Shown here one piece after another: positions 39,510 to 48,645 of a DNA stretch of 64,000 nucleotides. A model generated the notes under the pieces. It worked only from the letters and a program-made list of their open reading frames with translations. It had not been told where the DNA came from and did no database searches. Both the position numbers and the translations under genes were made by a program. The DNA is from Duganella callida. Its GTDB lineage: Bacteria > Pseudomonadota > Gammaproteobacteria > Burkholderiales > Burkholderiaceae_D. Each line of letters opens with the position of its first letter. Within the stretch, counting starts at the first letter, position 1. The stretch spans positions 1 through 64,000 of the forward strand of contig NZ_SPVG01000023.1 in assembly GCF_004614165.1 (NCBI RefSeq). The letters run 5' to 3'.

Positions 39510-40654
39510 ACTGGGCCACCGCCGTGACCGACTCCTCCAAAAAGGAACAGCTTTACCAGCTGATCCGCGCCAACCCTTTCATCTCCCAGCAAGACCTGGC
39601 GGTGGAACTGCGCCTGTCGCGTTCCGCCGTGGCCGGACACATCGCCGGCCTGATACGCGAACGTCGCCTGCTGGGTCGTGCTTACGTGTTGCCGGACAAG
39701 CGCCCGGTGATGTGCGTGGGCGCCGCCAACCTGGACCGCAAACTGCGCACCATCGCGACCATGCAGCTGGGCACCTCCAATCCCGCCACCGCCGAGGAAG
39801 TCTATGGCGGCGTGGCGCGCAACATCGCCGAAAACCTGGCGCGCCTGAATCTGCCGACCGCCCTGCTGACCGCCCTGGGCGACGACGGCGCCGGCCGCGC
39901 CCTGCAGGACCATGCGGAGGCGGCCGGCATCGATACGCGCGGCAGCCTGAAACTGCAGGACACCGCCACCGGCACCTACACCGCCATCCTCGACGACAAG
40001 GGCGAACTGGTGGTGGCGCTGGCCGACATGGCGCTATATGACCGCATCACCCCGGACTTCCTGGCCAGCCGCGCGCCGCAACGCGCGGCCGCCGCGATGA
40101 CGGTGGCGGACCTGAACCTGCCGGCCGACAGCATCAGTGCGCTGCTCGACAGCGCGCGGCTCGATAATGTGCCGCTGGTGATCGTCGCCGTGTCGCAGCC
40201 GAAGATGGCGCGTCTGCCAGCCGATCTGCAAGGCCTGCGCCTGCTGATCCTCAACCGCGGCGAGCTGGAAACCCGTACCGGCCGCGCGCTGCCGACCGAA
40301 GCCGATGTGCGCCTCGCCTGCGCCGCGCTGAAGCAACAGGGCGCGCAGGATGTCATCGTCACCTGCGGCAGCCAGGGCGTGTATCACACGCGCGGCGCCG
40401 AACTGGTTTGGCTGGCCGCGCACCAGGTGGACGTGGTCGACGTCACCGGCGCCGGCGACGCCTTCTCGGCCGCCGTCTGCTGGTCGCTGTACCAGGGCAG
40501 CGATGATCTGACGCTGGCTTGCCGCCGCGGCCTGAAGGTGGCGGCCATGACGCTGGAAAGCCAGGAGACCGTGTCGCCCGTGCTGGCCGCCGACGTGCTG
40601 GACGAAATACACGACTTTGATATGAGCGCTCCGCTCTTCCCGAATAAAGGATAA
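39503..40654 (+). CDS. PfkB-family kinase with N-terminal HTH, probable pseudouridine kinase
   Basis: Protein of about 383 residues. ATG 39503 or GTG 39524 are both possible starts, and neither has a clear ribosome site. Residues 15-65 form a winged HTH ([22 protein letters not shown]). The PfkB sugar kinase domain follows, starting [11 protein letters not shown], with the catalytic [10 protein letters not shown] near 325. This layout is like E. coli YeiI. Being 4 bases upstream of psuG, it should phosphorylate pseudouridine. The HTH may let it control its own operon. Confidence 0.9.
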   Translation: MFNWATAVTDSSKKEQLYQLIRANPFISQQDLAVELRLSRSAVAGHIAGLIRERRLLGRAYVLPDKRPVMCVGAANLDRKLRTIATMQLGTSNPATAEEVYGGVARNIAENLARLNLPTALLTALGDDGAGRALQDHAEAAGIDTRGSLKLQDTATGTYTAILDDKGELVVALADMALYDRITPDFLASRAPQRAAAAMTVADLNLPADSISALLDSARLDNVPLVIVAVSQPKMARLPADLQGLRLLILNRGELETRTGRALPTEADVRLACAALKQQGAQDVIVTCGSQGVYHTRGAELVWLAAHQVDVVDVTGAGDAFSAAVCWSLYQGSDDLTLACRRGLKVAAMTLESQETVSPVLAADVLDEIHDFDMSAPLFPNKG

Positions 40655-40658
40655 ACCC

Positions 40659-41573
40659 ATGCACCAATACCTGCTCTTTTCGCCGGAAGTGGCCGCCGCC
40701 CGCGCCGCCGGCAAGCCCGTGGTCGCGCTGGAATCGACCATCATCTCGCACGGCATGCCATATCCGCAGAACGTGCAGATGGCGCGCGAAGTGGAACAGA
40801 TCATCCGCGACGGCGGCGCCGTGCCGGCCACCATCGCCATCATCGGCGGCAAGATCTGCATCGGCCTGTCGGATGAACAGCTGGAGCTGTTGGCCACGTC
40901 CAGCGACGCGCTCAAGGTGAGCCGCCGCGACCTGCCCTACGTGCTGGCGCAGAACAGGCTGGGCGCGACCACCGTGGCGGCGACCATGATCTGCGCTGAA
41001 CTGGCCGGCATCCAGGTGTTCGTCACCGGCGGCATCGGCGGCGTGCATCGTGGCGCCGAAACCAGTTTCGACATCTCGGCCGACCTGCAGGAACTGGCGC
41101 AGACCTCGGTGGCGGTGGTGTGTGCGGGCGTCAAGTCGATTCTCGACATCGGCCTGACGCTGGAATACCTGGAGACGCACGGCGTACCGGTGATCAGCGT
41201 GGGTCAGCGCGGCTTCCCGGCCTTCTTCACGCGCGAGAGCGGCTTTAACGCCGACTTCCAGATCGATACGGCGGCCGAACAGGCGGCCTTCCTGCAGACC
41301 AAATGGGCGCTGGGCCTGAAGGGCGGCGTGGTGGTCAGCAATCCGGTGCCGGCGGCCGAGGCGATGCCGAAGGAAGAAATCGACCGCATCACTGAACAAG
41401 CCTTGCTGGAAGCGGATCAACAGGGCATCAGCGGCAAGCACGTGACGCCGTTCCTGCTCAGCCGCATCAAGCAGCTGACCGGGGGCCGCAGCCTGGCGAC
41501 CAACATCGCGCTGGTGAAGAACAATGCACGCTGCGGCGCCGCGCTGGCGGTGGCGATGCAATCCACGCACTGA
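40659..41573 (+). CDS. psuG: pseudouridine-5'-phosphate glycosidase
   Basis: Protein of 304 residues, the usual size. Family motifs: [16 protein letters not shown] near residue 24, G-A-T-T-V-A-A-T-M near 105, [11 protein letters not shown] near 122, C-A-G-V-K-S-I-L-D near 150 and G-F-P-A-F-F near 185. It splits the C-C glycosidic bond of pseudouridine 5'-phosphate to uracil and ribose-5-phosphate. The uracil can enter the reductive pathway encoded at 12-23 kb. It follows the kinase gene by 4 bases. Confidence 0.96.
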   Translation: MHQYLLFSPEVAAARAAGKPVVALESTIISHGMPYPQNVQMAREVEQIIRDGGAVPATIAIIGGKICIGLSDEQLELLATSSDALKVSRRDLPYVLAQNRLGATTVAATMICAELAGIQVFVTGGIGGVHRGAETSFDISADLQELAQTSVAVVCAGVKSILDIGLTLEYLETHGVPVISVGQRGFPAFFTRESGFNADFQIDTAAEQAAFLQTKWALGLKGGVVVSNPVPAAEAMPKEEIDRITEQALLEADQQGISGKHVTPFLLSRIKQLTGGRSLATNIALVKNNARCGAALAVAMQSTH

Positions 41574-41595
41574 CGATCAACCAATCTCGCTTGCC

Positions 41596-42504
41596 ATGTC
41601 CATCGATCTGAAACAACTCAAGTACTTCCTCGCCGTCGCCGAAGAAAAAAGTTTCAGCCGCGCGGCGGAGCGCCTGCACATCTCGCAGCCGCCGCTCAGC
41701 CAGCAGATCATGAAGCTGGAAAGCGAATTGGGCGTCAAACTGTTCGCCCGCACCACCCGCACCTTCGAACTGACCGTGGCCGGCAAGGCGCTGATGGCCG
41801 AGGCCAACGAGCTGCTGGCCAAGATGCGCATGACCATCGACACCATCCGCCAGATCGACCGCGGCGAAGTGGGGCGACTGCGCGTCGGCATTGTCGGCTC
41901 GGCGATGTGGGGGCCGATCCCCAGTCTGCTGGAAGAATTCCAGACCAAGTTCCCGCGTGTCACCTGGACCCTGCATGAACTGGGGCCGACGCTGCAATAC
42001 GACGCGCTGCGCGCCAAGCAGATCGACGTCGGTTTCTGGCGCGAGCCCAAACTGGACGAGGACGATCTCAAGACCGACAACCTGCGTCAGGAACTATGCT
42101 TCCGCGAAGACGTGTGCGTGGCGCTGAACGAGCATCATCCCTTGGCCAAACAGGACTCCATCGAACTGACCGACATCGCCGAAGAACCCATGCTGACACT
42201 GGCGCTCGACAAGTCCTCGTTCCCGCGCTACCTGATTCAATGCTGCGTGAAAGCCGGCTTTCAGCCGACCATCTTCCAGGAAGCGTCCGAACCGCAGACC
42301 ATTCTGGCGATGGTGGGCGCCGGGCTGGGCGTGGCGCTGATGCCGGAAACGACCAGCCGCATCGGCTGGCCCGGCGTGGTGTTCGTGCCGATCCGCAGCA
42401 ACCCGCCGTCGGCCAATCTCTACATCACCTACACCACCACCGACGACGCGCCCGTGGTGCGCGCCTTCCTGAATATCCTGAACCCGCCGGCGCGCGGCGA
42501 TTGA
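41596..42504 (+). CDS. LysR-type transcriptional regulator
   Basis: Protein of 302 residues from ATG 41596 (M-S-I-D-L-K-Q-L-K-Y-F-L). The HTH (residues 5-64) contains F-S-R-A-A-E-R-L-H-I-S-Q-P-P-L-S-Q-Q-I. The effector domain resembles the CatM/BenM-like group (R-V-G-I-V-G-S-A near 95, G-L-G-V-A-L-M-P near 240). It lies 22 bases downstream of psuG and convergent to an alpha/beta hydrolase, with no gene diverging from it, so its target is unclear. It may regulate the psu operon. Confidence 0.9.
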   Translation: MSIDLKQLKYFLAVAEEKSFSRAAERLHISQPPLSQQIMKLESELGVKLFARTTRTFELTVAGKALMAEANELLAKMRMTIDTIRQIDRGEVGRLRVGIVGSAMWGPIPSLLEEFQTKFPRVTWTLHELGPTLQYDALRAKQIDVGFWREPKLDEDDLKTDNLRQELCFREDVCVALNEHHPLAKQDSIELTDIAEEPMLTLALDKSSFPRYLIQCCVKAGFQPTIFQEASEPQTILAMVGAGLGVALMPETTSRIGWPGVVFVPIRSNPPSANLYITYTTTDDAPVVRAFLNILNPPARGD

Positions 42505-42505
42505 C

Positions 42506-43348
42506 TCAGCGGTCGAGGAAACCGATCAGCGAGGCGTTGAAGCTGGGCGCGTCCTGCCAGGGCGCGAAATGGCTGACGTCGCGCAGCAAGAGCAGGCGCG
42601 CGCCTGGGATGGTTGCCGCAAGGTGGGCAAAATAATCCGCGCCGATGAATTCATCGTGGTCGCCGCCGGCAATCGCCACTTGCGGTCCTTTGATCCCGGC
42701 CAGTTGAGCATCGCTGTAATGCGGCTCGTTCTTCTGCATGCTGCGCACGGCTGCGGTGAGTCGCTCGAAATCGGCCGGGCTGGCGACACGCTCGTATTGC
42801 GCCTGCAGGCGCGGACCGACCAGAGGCAGCACCGGAGACGGCGCCGGCGTCGCGCCCACGCTGGCATCCATGTTGGCGCCGAAGGCATATACCTTGCTCA
42901 CACGCTCCGGATGCTTCATCGCCATGATCAGCGCGAGGATGGCGCCATCGCTCCAGCCGGCCACTGCTGCCTTACGAAAATGCAGCCGGTCCATCACGGC
43001 CACCACGTCGGTTTCCATCAATTCGTAGGACAACGGCCGTTCGCCCAGCGTGCTGCGGCCATGGCCACGGCTGTCGATCAGGATCACCTGATGATGGCTG
43101 GCGAGCAGCGCCGGCACCTGGTTGCCCCATGTGAGGGCGCTGGCGCGGCCGCCGTGCAACAGGATCACCGGCTGGCCCTCGCCGGCGACGGCATACCAGA
43201 TGCTGGCGCCATCATGGTCGACGCGCCCCTCCCGCAATTGCGCCGGCAAGGGCTGCTCGGCCGGCAACGTTTCCCACACCGGGGTGGCGGCCAGGGCGGA
43301 CGATAATGACAGTGCTGCCGCAAGCAGCGTAGCGACGAAAGATTTCAT
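42506..43348 (-). CDS. exported alpha/beta hydrolase
   Basis: Protein of 280 residues from ATG 43348. Signal peptide residues 1-20 (end S-A-L-A-A). Alpha/beta hydrolase signatures: oxyanion region L-L-H-G-G-R-A near 64, D-S-R-G-H-G-R-S-T near 94, nucleophile in A-G-W-S-D-G-A near 133, acid in A-G-G-D-H-D-E-F near 220 and His in V-S-H-F-A-P near 257. A periplasmic or secreted esterase-like enzyme of unknown substrate. It is convergent with the LysR gene and 37 bases behind pcp. Confidence 0.9.
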   Translation of the reverse strand: MKSFVATLLAAALSLSSALAATPVWETLPAEQPLPAQLREGRVDHDGASIWYAVAGEGQPVILLHGGRASALTWGNQVPALLASHHQVILIDSRGHGRSTLGERPLSYELMETDVVAVMDRLHFRKAAVAGWSDGAILALIMAMKHPERVSKVYAFGANMDASVGATPAPSPVLPLVGPRLQAQYERVASPADFERLTAAVRSMQKNEPHYSDAQLAGIKGPQVAIAGGDHDEFIGADYFAHLAATIPGARLLLLRDVSHFAPWQDAPSFNASLIGFLDR

Positions 43349-43385
43349 GGCGCCTTCTGAAAAACGGAAAGGCACGTATTCTAAA

Positions 43386-44036
43386 CTAGTGCGTCAGACC
43401 GCCCGCTTCGCGCATGTCGACCGTGTGCGCGAGCGTGGTGCGGACGGCGATGCGCAAGCCTTCGACCATGTCTTCCAGCTTCATGCTGGCGGTGCCAGGA
43501 TGGCGCGCCGCCTGCTCGGGCAGATACGGAATGTGAATGAAGCCGGCGCGCATGGTGGTGCCCCATTCGTGCGTCTGATGCATCAGGCCATAGAACACGT
43601 GGTTGCAGACGAAGGTGCCGGCACTCTGCGACACCGACGACGGCAGGCCCGCCTCGCGCAGCTCGTGCACGATGGCCTTGATCGGCAAGGTGGAGAAGTA
43701 GGCGGCCGGGCCGCCGTTGACGATGGGCTGGTCCACCACCTGGCGCTGGTGGTTGTCGGGAATCGGCGCGTCATCGATATTGATGGCGATGCGCTCCACC
43801 GACAGATCGACGCGGCCGCCAGCCTGGCCGACCGCGATCACGATACTCGGCTGCAGTTCTTCCACAGCCTGATGCAATACTTTTAACGAACGTCCGAACA
43901 CGCAAGGCAGCTGCCGCGCATGCACCACGAATTCACCTTCGTGCCAGCCATCCAGCTGGCGTACCGCTTCCCATGAGGGATTGATCAATTCCTTGTTAAA
44001 AGGCTCAAAGCCCGTTAACAATATTATCTTTTTCAT
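43386..44036 (-). CDS. pcp: pyroglutamyl-peptidase I
   Basis: Protein of 216 residues. The Cys-His-Glu protease triad is visible: Glu in V-E-R-I-A-I-N near residue 81, Cys in [12 protein letters not shown] near 144, and His in [10 protein letters not shown] near 168, with the opening L-T-G-F-E-P-F. It removes N-terminal pyroglutamate from peptides in the cytoplasm. It follows DUF979 and DUF969 genes by 33 bases; as I recall, these families co-occur in other bacteria, suggesting a shared role in pyroglutamate or pyroglutamyl-peptide use. Confidence 0.96.
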   Translation of the reverse strand: MKKIILLTGFEPFNKELINPSWEAVRQLDGWHEGEFVVHARQLPCVFGRSLKVLHQAVEELQPSIVIAVGQAGGRVDLSVERIAINIDDAPIPDNHQRQVVDQPIVNGGPAAYFSTLPIKAIVHELREAGLPSSVSQSAGTFVCNHVFYGLMHQTHEWGTTMRAGFIHIPYLPEQAARHPGTASMKLEDMVEGLRIAVRTTLAHTVDMREAGGLTH

Positions 44037-44069
44037 TACCTACTCCGGTCATGCTAGTGCCGAAGCGTC

Positions 44070-45026
44070 TCACATATTCATCAAAAAATAAAGCAGCGCG
44101 ATATTGACTAGCAAAAGCGGCAATGCTGTCGGAATCTGCATTTTCACGACCGCATTCTTGTCCGGCAGCTCCAGCAGCGCGGCCGGCACGATGTTGAAAT
44201 TGGCGGCCATCGGCGTCATCAGGGTACCGCAGTAAGCGCTGAACATGCCGATCGCCGCCATCACCGCCGGGTTGGCGTGGTACACGCCGACCAGCACCGG
44301 TATGCCGACACCGCCGGCGATCACCGGGAAGGCAGCAAAGCCATTGCCCATGATGATGGTGAACAGCGCCATGCCGACGCAATACACGGCCACTGCCACC
44401 AGCCGCACGTCCATGTTGATGTAGGAAGTGACCACGTGCGCCACCGCCTTGCCCATGCCGGCTTCGGTGAAGAGCAGGCCCAGCACCGCCAGCATGTGCG
44501 GCAGCACCACTGCCCAGCCCAGGTGATCGATCAGCCGGCGCGACTCGCGCATCGCCTGCAACGGCGAGGAGCGCGTCAGCCAGCAGGCGGTGGCCACCGC
44601 GAACAGCGAACCGATGCCGAGGCTGACCAGCGTCAGGTTCTTCGGATCGAGCAGGAACAGGCCGTCCAACTTGACGTCCTTGAACGCGGTCGAGCCGATC
44701 ACGGTGGTGATCGGGATCAGCAGCGCCGGGATCAGCAGCTTGTGGCCGAGACGCTGTGCGCTGGCGCGGCGCTCTTCCGGCGAGCGGTCGCCGTAGCGGC
44801 CAAGCGTGACGCCACCGAAGCCGGCGATCAGCGCCATCAGCACCATTGTGGCACCGGCCGTCATCGGCGGCAGCGCATCGCCGGCCAGGTAGATCAGCGC
44901 GTAAAGGGCCCAGAACAAGGCGCTGCTGTAGCGCCTGGGATTATGGCGGTCGCGCAACGCCATCCAGGCCACCATCAGCAGGATCGCGCCCAGCACGTAA
45001 AAGAAGAAGTCCAGCGTGACGATCAT
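44070..45026 (-). CDS. DUF979 family membrane protein, putative transporter half
   Basis: Protein of 318 residues from ATG 45026, overlapping the DUF969 stop as ATGA. About nine or ten membrane segments. Conserved-looking polar spots are G-N-G-F-A-A-F-P near 235 and S-A-Y-C-G-T-L-M-T-P-M-A-A-N-F-N near 270, of the sort that line substrate sites in ion-coupled carriers. Together with DUF969 it probably makes a two-part permease. The link to pcp suggests pyroglutamate or a peptide as cargo; this is inference. Confidence 0.9.
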   Translation of the reverse strand: MIVTLDFFFYVLGAILLMVAWMALRDRHNPRRYSSALFWALYALIYLAGDALPPMTAGATMVLMALIAGFGGVTLGRYGDRSPEERRASAQRLGHKLLIPALLIPITTVIGSTAFKDVKLDGLFLLDPKNLTLVSLGIGSLFAVATACWLTRSSPLQAMRESRRLIDHLGWAVVLPHMLAVLGLLFTEAGMGKAVAHVVTSYINMDVRLVAVAVYCVGMALFTIIMGNGFAAFPVIAGGVGIPVLVGVYHANPAVMAAIGMFSAYCGTLMTPMAANFNIVPAALLELPDKNAVVKMQIPTALPLLLVNIALLYFLMNM

Positions 45027-45715
45027 GGCGCGCTCCCGACGCTGCGGGCGATCTGCGCGTCGAAGCGGTACAGCCGCCAGGAGTGGATCATGAAAGCGCA
45101 GAGAGAAGTCGGGATACCCCACAGCGCCATGTGCAGCGGATCGACATCCAGCCCCTCGCCGCGCAGGATGGTCTGCATCAGCACGATCGCGCCGAAGGCC
45201 ACGAACACGTCCTCGCCGAAGAACAGGCCGACGTTGTCGGTGGCGGCGGCCATGGCGCGGATGCGGTGGCGCATGGCCAGCGGCAGGTCCGGGTAGCGCA
45301 CTTCGGCGGCGCCCTCGGCCATGGGCGCGATCAGCGGACGCACCATGTTCGGATGGCCGCCGATGCTGGTCAGGCCGAAGGCGGCGGCGATCTCGCGGAT
45401 GGCCAGGTAGACGATCAGCAGGCGGCCGGTGGTGGCCGAGCGGATGCGCGCGATCGAGGCCTGCGCATGCTCCTTCAAGCCGTGCCGCTCCAGCAGGCCG
45501 ATGGCGGCGATCGGCAACAGCAGGATCATCGGCAGATTGCGGGTCTTGATGAAGGCCGTGCCCAGCGTCGCCAGCAGGTGCTCGACCGGCATGGCGGCGG
45601 CGATGCCGGTGACGAAACAGGCGGCGATCACCACCAGCACCGGATGCGCACGCAGCGCAAAGCCCAACACGATAACGGCCACGCCCAGCAGCGGCCACAG
45701 ATTGATGTGCTCCAA
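45023..45715 (-). CDS. DUF969 family membrane protein, putative transporter half
   Basis: Protein of 230 residues. The start is set at TTG 45715 because GGGGAG lies six bases upstream; the earlier ATG at 45766 falls beyond the receptor's terminator hairpin and would encode the hairpin itself. About five or six membrane segments. The block S-I-G-G-H-P-N-M-V-R-P-L-I-A-P-M-A near 120 and the segment A-A-T-D-N-V-G-L-F-F-G-E-D-V-F near 158 look functional. Pairs with DUF979, encoded in the next, overlapping gene. Confidence 0.88.
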   Translation of the reverse strand: MEHINLWPLLGVAVIVLGFALRAHPVLVVIAACFVTGIAAAMPVEHLLATLGTAFIKTRNLPMILLLPIAAIGLLERHGLKEHAQASIARIRSATTGRLLIVYLAIREIAAAFGLTSIGGHPNMVRPLIAPMAEGAAEVRYPDLPLAMRHRIRAMAAATDNVGLFFGEDVFVAFGAIVLMQTILRGEGLDVDPLHMALWGIPTSLCAFMIHSWRLYRFDAQIARSVGSAP

Positions 45716-45733
45716 ATCCTGCTCCCCAATAAA

Positions 45734-45760
45734 AAAATCCCCGCGATGTGCGGGGATTTT
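45734..45760 (-). terminator. intrinsic terminator behind the TonB receptor gene
   Basis: An 11-bp stem (AAAATCCCCGC 45734-45744, complement 45750-45760, 5-base loop) followed on the minus strand by TTTTTTTATT. It is only 18 bases before the TTG start of the DUF969 gene, leaving no room for a new promoter. Confidence 0.9.
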
Positions 45761-45778
45761 AACCAAACCAGGACTGCC

Positions 45779-48118
45779 TTAGAAGTTGTACTTGAAGGTC
45801 GCGCCGTAGGTGCGCGGCTCGTTCAGCATACCGGTCAGGTTGTCGAAGTCGATGGCGCCGATGATCACGCGCTTGTCGGTGATGTTGCGGCCGTAGGCTG
45901 CCACTTCATACTTGCCGTCGCCCCACTTGTAACCGGCGCGCACGCCGCCTTCGGTGAGCGGCTTGGCCTTGTACTCAGGCGCTTCGTACAGGAAGAAGTT
46001 ATAGCTGCTGCGGTAGGTCCAGTCGGTGTAGGCATAGAATTCGCCGTTGCCGATTTCGGTGCTGTACTTCAGCGTGAAGTTGAACTGGTTCTTCGGCGCG
46101 CGTGGCAGCGGGTTGCCGTTGATGCGCGAGGTGCCGGCGAACGGACCGGCCGGATTGGTCGGGGTGCAACCGCTGGCGGCGTTGTTGGTCACGTTGCCGC
46201 AGTACTGCACGAACAGGTTCGGATCCTTGATCTCGGTGTCGTTGTAGCTGTAACCGACGGTGCCGCTGAAGCCGTAGCCCAGGTTGGCCTGCAGGTCCAG
46301 TTCCACGCCCTGGCCGATCACCTTCTCGGCGTTGATCAGCTGGTTCATGTTGACGTTGCCGCTGCCGGCAGTCAGCTGTTTGTCCTTGACGCGGTAGCGG
46401 AAGATCGACGCGCTCAGACGCGCGCGCTTGTCGAACAGGTCCTGCTTGACGCCGGCTTCGAACGACAGCGCCTTCTCGGCGTTGGCTTGCGACGGCAGGT
46501 CGCCCAGGCCGTTCAGACGACCCTGCATGGACGGCGCACGGTAGCCGGTCGCCGCGCGGGCGAACAGGTTGGTGTTCTTGTCCAGCTCATAGGTGCCGCT
46601 CAGGTCCCAGCTCAGGTTGTTCGAATCGCTGTGCAGGTCGTGGGTGGCGGTGGTCAGGGTGGTCGAGCCGGTCGGATAGTCCACGCGCGAGGCGGTGAAG
46701 TCCTTCTTGTCGTTGGTGTAGCGCAGGCCGCCGCGTACTTTCAGCTTGTCCGACACGGTGTAGTTCAGGGAGCCGAAGGCCGCCCAGGACTTGGTCTTCT
46801 GGTACTGGATCGCGTAAGGAATGTTCTGCGGATTACCCGGCGCGAACGAGTTGAAGCTGATCGAATCGATCTGGATGTTCTCGTCGAAGAAGTACAGGCC
46901 GCCGATCCACTGCAGCGGGCCGCTGTAGTTCGACTCGGCGCGGAACTCTTGCGAGAACTGCTTGTGATTCGGCAGCAGGTCGGCGGTCTCGACCGGGAAC
47001 GGGATGTAGCCCGGGCCCGATGGCGGCGCGAACACGGCGCCATAGCCGCCGTCGACGTCGGCGCGGCTGTTGAACTTCAGCGTTTCATAGCCGGTGATCG
47101 AGTGCAGCGTGATGTCGTTCAGGTTGTACTTCAGGCGGATGTTGCCGCCCTTGTTTTCCAGACGCTGGTAGTTGACGCCGTCGGTCGGGTAGGAATCGTA
47201 GTCGAAGCCCGGCACCAGGTTGTTGGTGCCCTTCTGGATGATGTTGGCGCGGAACAGGGTCGCGGTGCCGTGGTAATTACGCTCGTGGTAGTTGAACAGC
47301 GCGTCGAAATCCTTGTTCGGACGTACCAGCGCCTGCAGGCGGAAGGCGTTGTCGGCGTAGCCTTCGAAGTCCTGGGTGGCGGTGTTCGGATTCGGGTTGG
47401 TGTTGTGCACGCGGTCGCCGCGGTGCTGGCTGGTGCCGGAGAAGCGCAGCGCCACAGTGTCGCTGACCGGGATGTTGAACACGCCTTCGGCGGTCTTGGC
47501 CGAGTAGTTGCCCAGGCCCAGTTGCAGATAGCCTTCGGTCTTGAACACCGGCTTGGCCGAGTCGAACTTGATCACGCCGGCCGGCGAGTTACGGCCGAAC
47601 AGGGTGCCCTGCGGACCGCGCAGCACTTCCACCTGCTCGACGTCGAACACCGGGAAGCCCTTCAGCATGGCGTTTTCCTGCACCACGTCGTCCATCACGT
47701 AGCCGACCGGCTGCGAGGCGTTGAGGTCGAAGTCGGTGTTGCCCAGGCCGCGGATGTAGAAGCGCGGGAAGGTGCGGCCGTAGTCGGACTCGACGTTGAC
47801 CGATGGCGAACGGCCGGCCAGGAAGCGGATGTCAGCCGCGCCCGAGGTCAGCACGTCCAGCTTGTCGCCCTTGAGCGTGGCGATGGACATCGGCACGTCC
47901 TTGATGTTTTCCGCACGGCGTTGCGCGGTCACGATCACGGTTTCCAGCTGATCCTTGTTGGCGGCGAACGGCGCGCCGCCGCCCTCCTGTCCGTCGGCTG
48001 CTGCCGGCTGGGCGGACGCCTCAGCTTCGGTGGCCATGGCCGCGTGCAGCGGGAAGGCGCTTGCGACGGCCAGGGCGATCAGCGATCGCGCTGCGAAACC
48101 ACTACGGTGTTTGCTCAT
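45779..48118 (-). CDS. TonB-dependent outer-membrane receptor
   Basis: Protein of 779 residues from ATG 48118. Signal peptide to about 30 (A-A-M-A-T), a TonB-box-like E-T-V-I-V-T-A-Q-R-R near 57, the plug domain with Y-I-R-G-L-G-N-T and V-E-V-L-R-G-P-Q-G-T-L-F-G-R-N (about 115-190), then a 22-strand-type barrel ending in R-T-Y-G-A-T-F-K-Y-N-F. The C-terminal Phe is typical. Substrate not determinable. Its neighbours (DUF969/DUF979/pcp downstream and a nucleoside ABC transporter divergent) make peptide-type or nucleoside cargo possible. Confidence 0.93.
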   Translation of the reverse strand: MSKHRSGFAARSLIALAVASAFPLHAAMATEAEASAQPAAADGQEGGGAPFAANKDQLETVIVTAQRRAENIKDVPMSIATLKGDKLDVLTSGAADIRFLAGRSPSVNVESDYGRTFPRFYIRGLGNTDFDLNASQPVGYVMDDVVQENAMLKGFPVFDVEQVEVLRGPQGTLFGRNSPAGVIKFDSAKPVFKTEGYLQLGLGNYSAKTAEGVFNIPVSDTVALRFSGTSQHRGDRVHNTNPNPNTATQDFEGYADNAFRLQALVRPNKDFDALFNYHERNYHGTATLFRANIIQKGTNNLVPGFDYDSYPTDGVNYQRLENKGGNIRLKYNLNDITLHSITGYETLKFNSRADVDGGYGAVFAPPSGPGYIPFPVETADLLPNHKQFSQEFRAESNYSGPLQWIGGLYFFDENIQIDSISFNSFAPGNPQNIPYAIQYQKTKSWAAFGSLNYTVSDKLKVRGGLRYTNDKKDFTASRVDYPTGSTTLTTATHDLHSDSNNLSWDLSGTYELDKNTNLFARAATGYRAPSMQGRLNGLGDLPSQANAEKALSFEAGVKQDLFDKRARLSASIFRYRVKDKQLTAGSGNVNMNQLINAEKVIGQGVELDLQANLGYGFSGTVGYSYNDTEIKDPNLFVQYCGNVTNNAASGCTPTNPAGPFAGTSRINGNPLPRAPKNQFNFTLKYSTEIGNGEFYAYTDWTYRSSYNFFLYEAPEYKAKPLTEGGVRAGYKWGDGKYEVAAYGRNITDKRVIIGAIDFDNLTGMLNEPRTYGATFKYNF

Positions 48119-48645
48119 GAGTCTTGCTCCCTTGATGTGTAATCCGATTATTTTTTCTTGATAAATGTGTATCGAGTCTGCTGGTTTGCACATATCGATA
48201 TACAAATTACCAAGCATGCTAGCACGCAAAAAAATTAACCGAAACTCACAGTTGGCAAGTCTTCATTCATATCGGTTTTGTATAAATAGCCAAGAAAAAT
48301 CGAATTTGTCGTACATATCCGCGCTGATGCATAGTAGTGTGCTGCCCTGGACGCGCGGCGCACGGCCGCTTTGGCTATGAAACCGCAGGAAAATGCGGCA
48401 GCCCGGCGGCGGCGAAATCTTGTCCGAACGGACAAAAAAGCAACACGATAAACATTTAAAATTCGGCGGCCGCTGTTGTTGCGTTGCGACATACATGCAA
48501 AGTTGAGAATTGATAGAGCGGCAATCAGTTAGCAAGTTGCCAGCGCTTAACGCGTGAAATCAGGGATTTAGCTTAAGAAAGCGGCACGGAATTACATGTT
48601 TCGGCCAATAAAAATATACAATAACGATCTTCCAGGAGCCTATTC
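48119..48645. promoter_or_regulatory. divergent intergenic region TonB receptor / nucleoside ABC operon
   Basis: No convincing gene in these 527 bases. An imperfect palindrome centred on ATATCGATAT (TTTGCACATATCGATATACAAA, 48185-48206) lies 67 bases upstream of the receptor start and is a candidate operator. Near the right end AGGAG precedes the binding-protein ATG, and TACAAT about 30 bases upstream may be its -10 box. The rest is AT-richer DNA typical of promoters. Confidence 0.5.

Noticed and set aside
45716-45766. ATG at 45766 as start of the DUF969 gene
   Set aside because: It would encode the terminator hairpin of the previous gene. TTG 45715 has a good ribosome site and the family-like N-terminus.
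45083-48142. Open frame of about 1019 codons opposite the TonB receptor and DUF969
   Set aside because: Antisense shadow with no start context and no protein family features; the minus-strand genes are unambiguous.
48165-48535. Three short overlapping frames in the TonB/ABC divergent spacer
   Set aside because: None has a ribosome site or similarity I recognise, and they lie in AT-richer regulatory-looking DNA.
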